Shown one piece after another: positions 9,541 to 16,386 of a DNA stretch of 64,000 bases. The notes below the pieces were generated by a model. The model had not been told where the DNA came from, made no database searches, and saw only the letters and a list, made by a program, of their open reading frames with translations. The first letter of the stretch is position 1, and every line of letters starts with the position of its first letter. Source of the DNA: Halobacillus halophilus DSM 2266 (GTDB lineage: Bacteria; Bacillota; Bacilli; Bacillales; Halobacillaceae); the NCBI RefSeq assembly GCF_000284515.1, contig NC_017668.1, forward strand, positions 1,488,001 through 1,552,000, written 5' to 3'. A program made the position numbers and the translations under genes.

Positions 9541-9573
9541 TATCTCGAAATCAAGTCTTCCTTTATTGGGGGC
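9541..9573 (+). repeat. Cassette-junction site S3
   Basis: Full 33-bp site with CTCGAAATCAAG and GGGGGC (9568-9573). Sequence identity with the second copy of the following cassette (34975 onward) starts at this G-run. Confidence 0.85.
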
Positions 9574-9615
9574 TTTACTGCAGTTAAGACATATTAGCTA
9601 AAAGGTGGTGATCTT

Positions 9616-9882
9616 ATTAGCAACTCTAAATCATCGAACCAATCACAGGGGGATTTTTCGCTTAAAAATAGCTGGCTTAGCTGGATCTCTTTCCTTATAA
9701 ACCTGGTTGTCATTGTAATTATTGCAAGTGAAGATGTTGAGATACCTAATTATGTCACGACCGCTCATGTCCTTTTAGTGTTGGACACTTCATTGGCTTC
9801 GATTTTCTGTCTTTCATCTACGGTTTTACCGGTGAAAGAAGCTACTTTATCAGAAATGTTACCAGCAACACCATCTAAATGA
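9616..9882 (+). CDS. Short membrane ORF with ATT start (cassette, copy 1)
   Basis: An 88-codon frame with an excellent ribosome site (AAAGGTGGTG) placed for an ATT start at 9616; no ATG, GTG or TTG precedes the hydrophobic segment. One helix (WISFLINLVVIVIIA) lies near residues 21-36. The 3' third overlaps the minus-strand 75-residue gene, so the frame may be a truncated membrane-protein gene running into foreign sequence. The same frame occurs at 35023-35289. Confidence 0.35.
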   Translation: MSNSKSSNQSQGDFSLKNSWLSWISFLINLVVIVIIASEDVEIPNYVTTAHVLLVLDTSLASIFCLSSTVLPVKEATLSEMLPATPSK

Positions 9883-9992
9883 CTTCCGAAATCATAACTT
9901 GCACCGACAGCTGCACCGCCACCGAAAACAAGAGCTCCTGCAAGAGTTACGCCTACAACTTTACCTTTAGTACCTGCGATTAGTTTTTTCAT
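9765..9992 (-). CDS. Small Gly/Ala-rich protein with hydrophobic N-terminus (copy 1)
   Basis: 75 residues starting MKKLIAGTKGKVVGVTLAGALVF, with ribosome site GGAGGAATTTTTATT. A glycine/alanine-rich hydrophobic segment (about 12-31) is followed by a polar tail. It could be a membrane-associated peptide or a small secreted protein. It is identical to 35172-35399. It lies downstream of the secreted-protein/membrane-protein pair but behind that pair's terminator, with its own leader. Function unknown. Confidence 0.6.
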   Translation of the reverse strand: MKKLIAGTKGKVVGVTLAGALVFGGGAAVGASYDFGSHLDGVAGNISDKVASFTGKTVDERQKIEANEVSNTKRT

Positions 9993-10121
9993 AATAAAAA
10001 TTCCTCCAATAATAGTTTTTTTAGGGTTGGCCAGAAGATTAAGGGACAGAAAGACTATGAGTGAGAACTATGTATTCTCATAAATTAGGTTCTACATAAG
10101 ATCACCTCCTTATAATTAGAC

Positions 10122-10152
10122 ATAAAAAATCCCCTCCTATAAAAGGAGAGGA
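10122..10152 (-). terminator. Terminator of minus-strand secreted-protein operon (copy 1)
   Basis: CCCCTCCT and AGGAGAGG form a hairpin which, on the minus strand, is followed by ATTTTTT. It closes the transcript from 11129 to 10153. Confidence 0.75.
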
Positions 10153-10392
10153 CTATTTTACTTGTCTTTTTTCTTTTTTCATATTACGGAATAAGCCAAT
10201 AATAGCAGCGATTCCAAATACAAGAATATATCTTGATGTGTCATCGATGCCAGAGAAGACAATGGAAAGTAGAATCACAGTTATAATTCCTATACCCACA
10301 TACGACATAACTACCTTTCCGAATTTCTTTTCGAATAAAAGAAATACACTAAGAAATATTAAAAAACCAACAAGCTCGATGATTAACAACAA
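10153..10392 (-). CDS. Small two- to three-helix membrane protein, possible immunity partner (copy 1)
   Basis: 79 residues, TTG start placed 8 bases after GGAGG. It is almost entirely hydrophobic (helices about 2-20, 29-48 and 54-68) with a basic tail (MKKEKRQVK). It starts about 20 bases after the stop codon of the secreted-protein gene and ends at a terminator, so the two form one operon. Its counterpart in the second copy is clearly diverged while flanking genes are identical. The size, topology and pairing would suit an immunity protein for a secreted toxin, but this is inference. Confidence 0.6.
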   Translation of the reverse strand: MLLIIELVGFLIFLSVFLLFEKKFGKVVMSYVGIGIITVILLSIVFSGIDDTSRYILVFGIAAIIGLFRNMKKEKRQVK

Positions 10393-10412
10393 CGTATCAT
10401 CCTCCGTTCTTA

Positions 10413-11129
10413 TTAGCGTTTATAGGCATAGACTTTAGGCGGAGCCCATCTAAAAACCAGAACTGAGCCACGATAACTTCTATTATCTCTTAATTCTGTG
10501 TAACATCTATATTGTCCTTTCGCCACAATAGCAGCCCAGATTGCAGCTGGTAGGCCTCCAGGAATCATAGCCGTTATAGCACATATCATGCTCCAGTTAA
10601 AAGCCCTATCAGAAAATTTGTTTGCATAATATTTAGATTCTCTACTGCTCATATACCATTTGGCTCCCCGCCAGTTTCTTCTCCAAAAAGAGTCTGGATC
10701 CGCATCAACGGAATCGAGCACCATCTGTTCAGGAGAGGTTACAAAATGTGTTGTCTTTGTCTCATTATCTAAGTAGATAACGTTGTCTCTAACGCCTTCA
10801 TTTATTATATCCACACCGTTTTTATAATGTTCATACACTTCAGGGGCAACTTTTGTTTCCGCAGATGGATTTAATCTTAGTGTACCATTTTCCATTGTAA
10901 TGTAGTTATCCATAATAGGGGCGGCATCAAATATTTTATCGGCTTCTTGTTCGGAAAAATTAGAATCCTCCATAATTCTATATATACCATCATCATTGAA
11001 GAATTCTCCACCTTCATTCTCCCAATCATATGGAAGATCTTTACCTACAAGATCAGCACTGGAAGAAAGAGGGCTTATCAGAGGGACTAACAGGACAACA
11101 GACAACAGAATGAGCAACAACTTTTTCAA
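10413..11129 (-). CDS. Secreted protein of unknown function, bacteriocin-like context (copy 1)
   Basis: 238 residues with a signal peptide (KKLLLILLSVVLLVPLI, cleavage near SSSA). The start is TTG after AAAGGAGATG. The mature N-terminal half is acidic and polar (WENEGGEFFNDDGIYRIM). A hydrophobic Gly/Ala-rich segment follows (about 177-200, ending MIPGGLPAAIWAAIVA), then a basic tail ending VFRWAPPKVYAYKR. A secreted protein with one membrane-active stretch and a co-transcribed small membrane protein resembles a large bacteriocin with immunity. I do not recognise the family. The paralogue at 35821-36531 keeps both ends but differs in the middle. Confidence 0.6.
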   Translation of the reverse strand: MKKLLLILLSVVLLVPLISPLSSSADLVGKDLPYDWENEGGEFFNDDGIYRIMEDSNFSEQEADKIFDAAPIMDNYITMENGTLRLNPSAETKVAPEVYEHYKNGVDIINEGVRDNVIYLDNETKTTHFVTSPEQMVLDSVDADPDSFWRRNWRGAKWYMSSRESKYYANKFSDRAFNWSMICAITAMIPGGLPAAIWAAIVAKGQYRCYTELRDNRSYRGSVLVFRWAPPKVYAYKR

Positions 11130-11282
11130 ATACCATACATCTCCTTTTAAAGTAGAATTTTCTCTTTAATACGATTATATATATTCTACTTTAAATTCAT
11201 ATTTACTCCTTTTATTTACAAAAAAAAGAGAGAAAAGACATGAGACTAAGTGTTCACTATAAAGGAGTGCTGGTTTATTGAA

Positions 11283-11308
11283 AAAGCCCACACGCTAAGG
11301 TGTGAGCC
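11283..11308 (-). terminator. Terminator of the 49-residue zinc-finger gene (copy 1)
   Basis: AGCCCACACG and its partner GTGTGAGCC flank the loop CTAAG; on the minus strand the stem is followed by TTTTT. It ends the transcript coming from 11484. Confidence 0.75.
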
Positions 11309-11334
11309 ATTTATTAGTTAGTATTTTTCAACAG

Positions 11335-11484
11335 TTAAGGTTCATTCCAAAATGAATTACAATCTTTACAATAGAATTGATCAAGAGATTCCAACTCATT
11401 ATCGATACGAATGGTGTTTAGATAAACAATATCTATTTTATTCGGTTTATTGCATCTACAAACTTGATGATTGGCTTCTTTCAT
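11335..11484 (-). CDS. 49-residue zinc-finger-like protein (copy 1)
   Basis: Starts MKEANHQVCRCNKPNKID after AAAGGAGTGGTGAT and ends CKDCNSFWNEP. The CRC and CKDC pairs make a four-cysteine zinc ribbon of 49 residues. Such proteins are common as phage or cassette accessory proteins. Function unknown. Copy 2 lies at 36736-36885 and differs by at least one residue. Confidence 0.55.
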   Translation of the reverse strand: MKEANHQVCRCNKPNKIDIVYLNTIRIDNELESLDQFYCKDCNSFWNEP

Positions 11485-11547
11485 ATCACCACTCCTTTAA
11501 AGAATTTCATCTACATCTCCTGGAGGGAGCAGCCCACCAAAAGTGGG

Positions 11548-11865
11548 CTACATGATTTCAGAGAATTCCCGTTTAAATATTTGAGCTTCCGGGTCCTCTG
11601 GATCCTTGGCTAAAGCAGTCTGAATACAGTTTAAGTGAACATTGGTATCAAACTCATGAGAAGCAAACAAGTGAGCATCAAAGGTTTCACAATACCAGCA
11701 CCCTAGATCCTGTGCAGGCAAGTTTTGAATTTGAATGCCTTCCGCTTGATACATATACGCCTGTTCACCAACAGTGACTACACAGATAACGTGATAAAAG
11801 GTGTGATCATCAAAGTTTTCTTGATTGAAAGTTTGAGCAATCAAGTGTACTGAACGCAGAACCAA
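11548..11865 (-). CDS. Cysteine/histidine-containing protein of unknown function (copy 1)
   Basis: 105 codons read from a TTG at 11865 with no clear ribosome site, so the true start is uncertain and the frame may be 5'-truncated. It contains CWYCETFDAHLFASHEF and a later Cys (HLNC), a possible metal-binding cluster, and ends REFSEIM. It is identical to 36949-37266 and occupies the 3' end of both copies of the 2.4-kb cassette. Confidence 0.45.
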   Translation of the reverse strand: MVLRSVHLIAQTFNQENFDDHTFYHVICVVTVGEQAYMYQAEGIQIQNLPAQDLGCWYCETFDAHLFASHEFDTNVHLNCIQTALAKDPEDPEAQIFKREFSEIM

Positions 11866-11919
11866 AGTGGACTATAAGAAAGAAAAATACTTCCGTATAG
11901 AAGTTTAGAAGGCAAGTGA

Positions 11920-11981
11920 TATCTCGAATTCAAGTCTTACACAAATGGGGACGATTGTTCATTAAGAGCAATCGCTTTTTT
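11920..11981 (+). repeat. Site S4 with terminator hairpin
   Basis: 33-bp site ending GGGGAC instead of GGGGGC, then CGATTG...CAATCG and a T-run. Identity with the second copy of the cassette on its left stops inside this G-run. Confidence 0.85.
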
Positions 11982-12132
11982 TGCTGTAGAACTAGGCGCA
12001 AAGTTATAAGAAAAGCAAATATGTAATATTGGAAAAATCTGAAACGATTACCTTGAGTAGACGTATACTTAGGTAGCTTAATAAAATTGTGGGCATTATT
12101 AAAAGGGTTTGATATTAGGAGAGTGATGAGAG

Positions 12133-12390
12133 ATTAAAGTAGTTGAAGTGTTATTACTTATAATGGCAATGGCTGGAGTTTGTACATACCTGTTTCATGA
12201 GGCCGACTATTTAATTTACATAGCTTTAGCTGGAGGAATTGGCTTTTCAATATTACATTTAATAAGGACATATGAGAAAAGAAGAGGAGCAGTATTAGGT
12301 AACCCAGATGCTAAATACTATAATACATTTGATACTTATCAAGATGATTTTTCTAATGGTGATAGTTTCAGTGATGATAGTGATAATTAA
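12133..12390 (+). CDS. Two-helix membrane protein with acidic tail, ATT start (cassette)
   Basis: 85 codons. The AGGAG at 12118-12122 is correctly spaced for ATT at 12133, while the next usable start (GTG 12148) is 25 bases away. The reading MKVVEVLLLIMAMAGV gives two helices (about 3-21 and 27-46) followed by a charged Asp/Ser-rich cytoplasmic tail ending SFSDDSDN. Function unknown. Confidence 0.55.
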   Translation: MKVVEVLLLIMAMAGVCTYLFHEADYLIYIALAGGIGFSILHLIRTYEKRRGAVLGNPDAKYYNTFDTYQDDFSNGDSFSDDSDN

Positions 12391-12429
12391 TAGACATATT
12401 TCGAGTACAAGGTAGAGTAATATGTGAAT

Positions 12430-12462
12430 TATCTTGATAATGAGTCTTCCTGAAAAGGGGGC
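12430..12462 (+). repeat. Cassette-junction site S5
   Basis: TATCTTGATAATGAGTCTT, variable bases, then GGGGGC (12457-12462). Confidence 0.8.
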
Positions 12463-12507
12463 GTTTCTGTATTAGATAAGTAACACTATTTTAAAAGAGG
12501 TGTTGAA

Positions 12508-12669
12508 ATGGAATTCATAGCGTTTTTCTTATTTGGATTTTTAGCATGCTTTATCATAAGTTCTATATTTAACTTTGTGTTTAATATGAGAAGCAGAAGG
12601 GACTGGATCATTACATTGGTATTGAGTATTGTATTAGGTTTAATTTTCTTGCCTTTCATGGTAGGTTAG
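12508..12669 (+). CDS. 53-residue two-helix membrane protein (cassette)
   Basis: Starts MEFIAFFLFGFLACFIISSI after AAAGAGGTGTTGAA and ends IVLGLIFLPFMVG. Two hydrophobic helices are separated by a basic turn (MRSRRDW). It lies alone between S5 and S6. Function unknown. Confidence 0.6.
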   Translation: MEFIAFFLFGFLACFIISSIFNFVFNMRSRRDWIITLVLSIVLGLIFLPFMVG

Positions 12670-12696
12670 ATTGTTTATACTCAATAACTTAGGATT

Positions 12697-12756
12697 TATC
12701 TCGATTTCAAGTCTTATAGAATCGGGGCTATTCTTCAATAAAGACAATAGCTTTTG
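12697..12756 (+). repeat. Site S6 with hairpin
   Basis: TATCTCGATTTCAAGTCTT followed by a four-G core and CTATTC...GACAATAGCTTTT, a weaker terminator-like hairpin. Confidence 0.75.
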
Positions 12757-12812
12757 TGCTCACAGAGAAGGATAGTTGAAGAAGGGATTTGATATTTACG
12801 AGGGGGATTAAA

Positions 12813-13277
12813 ATGATCTTTGAGGCAATTGACATAAATAAACATCGAGATACAGTAGTTGGATTTCGGAAAGATTCATTTTATGTAAGTTTTGGGGATA
12901 CTATGGGTTTCGGTGAAGAAGAGGAATATTTAAGCTGGTTAGATGAAAAAATCAGAGATTTTCCTGAAGGTTTTGTATTAGCCAAAGAAGATGGTAAATA
13001 TATCGGACAACTTGAATTAACTATTCGTGAATACGAAGGCAATAATATTGGGTATGTAAACTTGTACTTTTTAACACCCGAAATGCGTGGAAAGGGTAAA
13101 GGGAAAGTTTTACACCAATATGCAAAGCAATTCTTTAAAAACAATGAAGTTCGTGAGTATCATCTAAGAGTCTCTCCATCAAATAACCACGCGATCAAGT
13201 TTTATCGTTCATCCGGAATGGATGAAGTCGGTCCAGAAGTTGATGGAAAAGTAATTAGGATGAAAGGTTATATATAA
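12813..13277 (+). CDS. GNAT-family N-acetyltransferase (cassette)
   Basis: 154 residues, starting at ATG 12813 after GAGGGGGATTAAA. The GNAT fold is visible: strand IGQLELTI, strand YVNLYFLTPEMRG, then the acetyl-CoA pyrophosphate loop RGKGKGKVLHQYA, and the last motif NNHAIKFYRSSGMDEVG. It transfers an acetyl group from acetyl-CoA to an unknown amine. It is the only gene between S6 and S7. Confidence 0.85.
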   Translation: MIFEAIDINKHRDTVVGFRKDSFYVSFGDTMGFGEEEEYLSWLDEKIRDFPEGFVLAKEDGKYIGQLELTIREYEGNNIGYVNLYFLTPEMRGKGKGKVLHQYAKQFFKNNEVREYHLRVSPSNNHAIKFYRSSGMDEVGPEVDGKVIRMKGYI

Positions 13278-13325
13278 GATTTTATATAGTTCTAGGGGAC
13301 GCTTAGTTTAGGATAAACTTCAAGA

Positions 13326-13385
13326 TATCTCGAATTCAAGTGTTAAACAAACGGGGGCGATTATCCAATAAGGAATAGTCGCCCC
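13326..13385 (+). repeat. Site S7 with strong terminator hairpin
   Basis: 33-bp site ending GGGGGC. The core itself pairs downstream: GGGGCGATTAT...ATAGTCGCCCC forms a long stem followed by GTTTC. Confidence 0.8.
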
Positions 13386-13588
13386 GTTTCTTTATATCAA
13401 GTAGTGAGCACTTATTTTTTGCTATCAAAGTGAGTTAAAGACTAACTGTAAATTAAAAATTTTTTTGGTTTTTAGCGAATTTACGGAGTAGAGCTTAACG
13501 AATATGAAAAAAATAATCAGGACGTGGAACATTCCCTTCCTCTAAAAAGTCGTCTCCTCGAAGGGGATTCATGAATATCATATAAGCA

Positions 13589-14047
13589 TTATTTCATAGA
13601 TGTAGCTACCTTTATCATTTTTTCCTTAGATATTCTTTGACTGTCCATTTCGATATAAGTCCCGTCCTGATTCCAAACAAGTAAACCACCTGTAGAGACA
13701 TTCTCCCACTTCATAAAATACCCTGTAGAACCATTTAAGTTTACTTTTTCTCCTTTGTAGCCTGATCTCAAGGACTTTTTAGTGCTTTTCTTTTGGTGAA
13801 TTGCTATCATAAGATTTTTATCTTTTTCGTCCATATAATGTAAAGATAATTGGTCTATTGTATTTGAATCAGGGGATGTTTTGGTGTCTAACGTCCATCC
13901 TTCAGGCATATTTGTTGGAACTAATATTTTAAAATCAACTTTACTTTGTATTTCCGAAATAGTGAGACTCTCATGATTATAGTGTATTTCCATTGCTTTG
14001 ACTCCCAACGGGAAACCTAAAACCATTAAAGCTATAAGTATTTTCAT
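13589..14047 (-). CDS. Secreted DUF4367-like protein (cassette, reverse orientation)
   Basis: 152 residues with a short signal peptide (MKILIALMVLGFPLGVKA). The body contains VPTNMPEGWTLDTK, YFMKWENVSTGG and a C-terminal VWNQDGTYIEM region, the pattern of DUF4367 domains found in anti-sigma-like and lipoprotein-sorting proteins. It is read against the general cassette direction. The ribosome site is AAGGAGGGG. Binding partner unknown. Confidence 0.6.
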   Translation of the reverse strand: MKILIALMVLGFPLGVKAMEIHYNHESLTISEIQSKVDFKILVPTNMPEGWTLDTKTSPDSNTIDQLSLHYMDEKDKNLMIAIHQKKSTKKSLRSGYKGEKVNLNGSTGYFMKWENVSTGGLLVWNQDGTYIEMDSQRISKEKMIKVATSMK

Positions 14048-14203
14048 CTTTTCCCCTCCTTGTATAAAATAATGTCTTCTTTATTATGTACTTAAAACAA
14101 ATCTCTAAAATGTTAATTTTTTGGAAAAAAATGTGAATTAAAAGAAGGGATATATTAGTTATGTGTCGAAATTACTATCATAGTCCAAAAGGGGGAGATA
14201 GTA

Positions 14204-14638
14204 ATGGTATCTAGACACTATTGTAAGAGGGTTTTATCAACCTTGCTTATGTCTGCACTTATTCTTGTTGGGTTTATGGGGGTTGCTGAATCTGTATCAG
14301 CTGACAGTGCACAATATAGAATCAGCACATACAATTATGGTGAATGGGATGGAATTCATGTTGACTGGGATCCTGTTGGCTCGTCAGCCACTATGGATGT
14401 AAGAGTAAAGCAATACGGAATACATACAGGGGAACAAGCTAAAATTAGATGGAAACTCTACCGATCATATGATGGAGCCTTACTTAATACCCGTACCGTT
14501 AGTGGAGATTTCGATGGTTACTTAACATATTACAACTTATCTCAAGGCGATTATCAAATTACTTGGGAAAGTTTAACAAACAATGACACTGAGGGTTATA
14601 TGGGTGTACCAAGTGCTTATGCTGATACTTACCAATAA
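14204..14638 (+). CDS. Secreted protein of unknown function (cassette)
   Basis: 144 residues with an N-terminal signal peptide (about residues 1-33, cleavage near SVSA). The mature part is rich in Tyr, Trp and Thr (RISTYNYGEWDGIHVDWD), looks all-beta, and has no catalytic motif. The start follows GGGGGAGATAGTA. It diverges from the DUF4367 gene inside one unit between S7 and S8. A hairpin after the stop (GCCCCATTC...GGATGGGGGC, T-run) ends it. Confidence 0.6.
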   Translation: MVSRHYCKRVLSTLLMSALILVGFMGVAESVSADSAQYRISTYNYGEWDGIHVDWDPVGSSATMDVRVKQYGIHTGEQAKIRWKLYRSYDGALLNTRTVSGDFDGYLTYYNLSQGDYQITWESLTNNDTEGYMGVPSAYADTYQ

Positions 14639-14645
14639 TGATCTT

Positions 14646-14677
14646 TGCCCCATTCATATGGATGGGGGCTTTTATTT
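14646..14677 (+). terminator. Terminator after 14204-14638 gene
   Basis: GCCCCATTC pairs with GGATGGGGGC and is followed by TTTTATTT. Confidence 0.75.
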
Positions 14678-14777
14678 AATGACTATGTACAATCTAGTTA
14701 AATAATTCGATAATTGAAAAAATTTGTATTGTCCTATCTACTTTTTAAGTAAGAAAAAAAGTAGATACTTAATAAAA

Positions 14778-14810
14778 TATCTCGAAATCAAGTCTTCAAG
14801 TAATGGGGGC
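14778..14810 (+). repeat. Cassette-junction site S8
   Basis: Full 33-bp site; GGGGGC at 14805-14810. It is the left border of a 432-bp cassette repeated exactly at 19526; sequence to the left of the G-run differs between the copies. Confidence 0.9.
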
Positions 14811-14927
14811 GTTTGTTTAATAAAAGTAATCGTCTTTTCTTAGCATTTGGATAGTTATTAAATCCAGTCAAACATTTACGAAGATATGTATATGAAAATT
14901 AGAAAACATACTATAAGGAGGATAGAT

Positions 14928-15161
14928 ATGGCTGAAAAATACGATAATATAGCCTTATATGTAATAAATCCTTTAATAGTACTGACTTTCATCATTAACT
15001 TGTATGTTTTTAAAGATAACAATATCACTTTTATTCTTGTTATCATCGGTTTGATTACTGTCTCTATTCAAATTTTAATGATGTACAGAAGAAAAGAATA
15101 TAAATCAGGCATCTTTACTTCTGTTATAGTAGTAGCACTAATTATCTGGTTCTCTCTTTAA
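14928..15161 (+). CDS. 77-residue membrane protein (cassette, copy 1)
   Basis: Starts MAEKYDNIALYVINPLIVL after AAGGAGGATAGAT; an in-frame ATG at 14886 lacks a ribosome site. Three hydrophobic segments lie near 9-28, 33-49 and 58-75. The whole cassette is duplicated at 19649-19882 with no amino-acid change, so the duplication is recent. Function unknown. Confidence 0.65.
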   Translation: MAEKYDNIALYVINPLIVLTFIINLYVFKDNNITFILVIIGLITVSIQILMMYRRKEYKSGIFTSVIVVALIIWFSL

Positions 15162-15209
15162 AGGGTTAAGAGTTACTTCCATAGAACAGGAAATTCTTTA
15201 TGAAAAATA

Positions 15210-15312
15210 TATCTTGAAATCAAGTCTTTTGCTAATGGGGGCGATTGTTCAATAAGAGCAATCGCTTTTTTGCTAAGGAGCAGGTTAGTTGAGAACTTGA
15301 ATTCGAGATATT
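15210..15312 (+). repeat. Site S9, long form with both arms
   Basis: Left arm TATCTTGAAATCAAGTCTT, GGGGGC, hairpin GCGATTG...CAATCGC plus T-run, then the inverted right arm GCAGGTTAGTTGAGAACTTG and TTCGAGATA. Confidence 0.9.
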
Positions 15313-15408
15313 ATGAGATTTTGAAACGATATCTATTCTGTATCGTAGTTAAATTAGCGTACGTTATTTAATTGTGTTACAAATCTAGTGAATTGGAGTG
15401 AATATTTT

Positions 15409-15576
15409 ATTACGAATCGGAAAATTTATTTTGTATTATTAGTTCCATTCTTCTTAGCATTTATTTTGACAGTTTTATATGTAGAGCCTCCTATATCATA
15501 TTACTTGGCTTCATTTATCGTGATATTGTTCTGGAGCTGCTATTTTATTTGGATTAGAAAAAAGAATGATAGTTAA
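15409..15576 (+). CDS. Two-helix membrane protein, ATT start (cassette)
   Basis: GGAGTG (15395-15400) is spaced for ATT at 15409, giving MTNRKIYFVLLVPFFLAFIL, 55 residues. The GTG at 15388 has no ribosome site. Two helices (about 6-24 and 32-48) end in a basic tail (IRKKNDS). Function unknown. Confidence 0.5.
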   Translation: MTNRKIYFVLLVPFFLAFILTVLYVEPPISYYLASFIVILFWSCYFIWIRKKNDS

Positions 15577-15593
15577 TTTTATTAAAGTGATTT

Positions 15594-15626
15594 TATCTTG
15601 ATTTCAAAACTTCCATAAACGGGGGC
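15594..15626 (+). repeat. Cassette-junction site S10
   Basis: TATCTTGATTTCAAAACTT, variable bases and GGGGGC (15621-15626). Confidence 0.8.
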
Positions 15627-15703
15627 AATTGCTCAATATAACGCTAACTTTCCACACTAATAATGTTTAATAAAATAGAAGCTAAGATAAAGGGGGAATC
15701 TTT

Positions 15704-15796
15704 TTGAGAAGGAAAAATATGAACTTCGTAAAGCTTTTATTAGGAGTAGTAGTAGGGATTGCAATTTATGAAGGGATAAAAGTATTATTTTTTTAA
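15704..15796 (+). CDS. 30-residue single-helix membrane peptide (cassette)
   Basis: TTG start after AAAGGGGGAATC; reads MRRKNMNFVKLLLGVVVGIA and ends YEGIKVLFF. It is one basic-flanked helix, alone between S10 and S11. This would be one of the smallest cassette genes; it could also be a small toxin peptide. Confidence 0.4.
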   Translation: MRRKNMNFVKLLLGVVVGIAIYEGIKVLFF

Positions 15797-15854
15797 GTGA
15801 TATCTATGATGTGTAGTTAAATAATAGGTGTGTTATTTAAAGTGTGTTTCAATT

Positions 15855-15887
15855 TACCTCAAATTCAAGTCTTACGCTAAAGGCGGC
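15855..15887 (+). repeat. Cassette-junction site S11
   Basis: TACCTCAAATTCAAGTCTT with core GGCGGC (one substitution). Confidence 0.7.
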
Positions 15888-15917
15888 GATTACTCAATAA
15901 GAGTTGTGGAACTTTTA

Positions 15918-16001
15918 AAACTAAATGGCATGATAGCGAAACGTTCGCTTCCGCAATACTAGAAGATTTATTGGCTATAGAATTAAATAAAAATAATTAA
16001 G
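15918..16001 (+). pseudogene. Gene remnant (C-terminal fragment)
   Basis: A frame without a start reads TKWHDSETFASAILEDLLAI and ends ELNKNN-stop at about 16001. Its protein-like composition suggests the 3' end of a truncated gene of unknown family, possibly DNA-binding or replication-associated. It sits between S11 and the following membrane-protein gene. Confidence 0.3.
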
Positions 16002-16065
16002 TCTTTCTTATAAGAAGGTGTTTTCTGTTACTTTAAATGGAGATTTTATTCCGTTAGGAGGGCAT

Positions 16066-16317
16066 ATGCAAAAGAAAGCAAAGTACATAAGTAAAAGTTT
16101 GTTATTAATCGCGGTTCTATTGTGTCTAATGGGATTATTTACTGATAGGCCTTTTTCGTGGTGGATGAGTGTATGGCTGTTTTTAGCTCCAGCAATGATA
16201 ATTCAAGAGTTCATAGAGATGCCTACTAAAGGAAAAAGTAGGATATACTCAATGGTTTGCATAGCTGCGCTTTCTCTCGTATTTGGGATGGCGGTTTTAG
16301 ATTTAATCATCGGCTGA
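16066..16317 (+). CDS. 84-residue membrane protein (cassette)
   Basis: Start at ATG 16066 after GTTAGGAGGGCAT. Three hydrophobic segments (about 10-25, 32-47 and 64-82) with the aromatic run FSWWMSVWLFL. Function unknown. It lies between S11 and S12. Confidence 0.6.
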   Translation: MQKKAKYISKSLLLIAVLLCLMGLFTDRPFSWWMSVWLFLAPAMIIQEFIEMPTKGKSRIYSMVCIAALSLVFGMAVLDLIIG

Positions 16318-16353
16318 GGGCGGTTTTGTTAGTTGAAAATATTAAATCCAAAG

Positions 16354-16386
16354 TATCTCGAATTCGAGTCATCAAGAAAAGGGGGC
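16354..16386 (+). repeat. Site S12, occupied by group II intron 1
   Basis: CTCGAATTCGAG palindrome and GGGGGC (16381-16386). The intron begins at the next base, splitting the site from its downstream sequence, which resumes at 19021. Confidence 0.9.
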
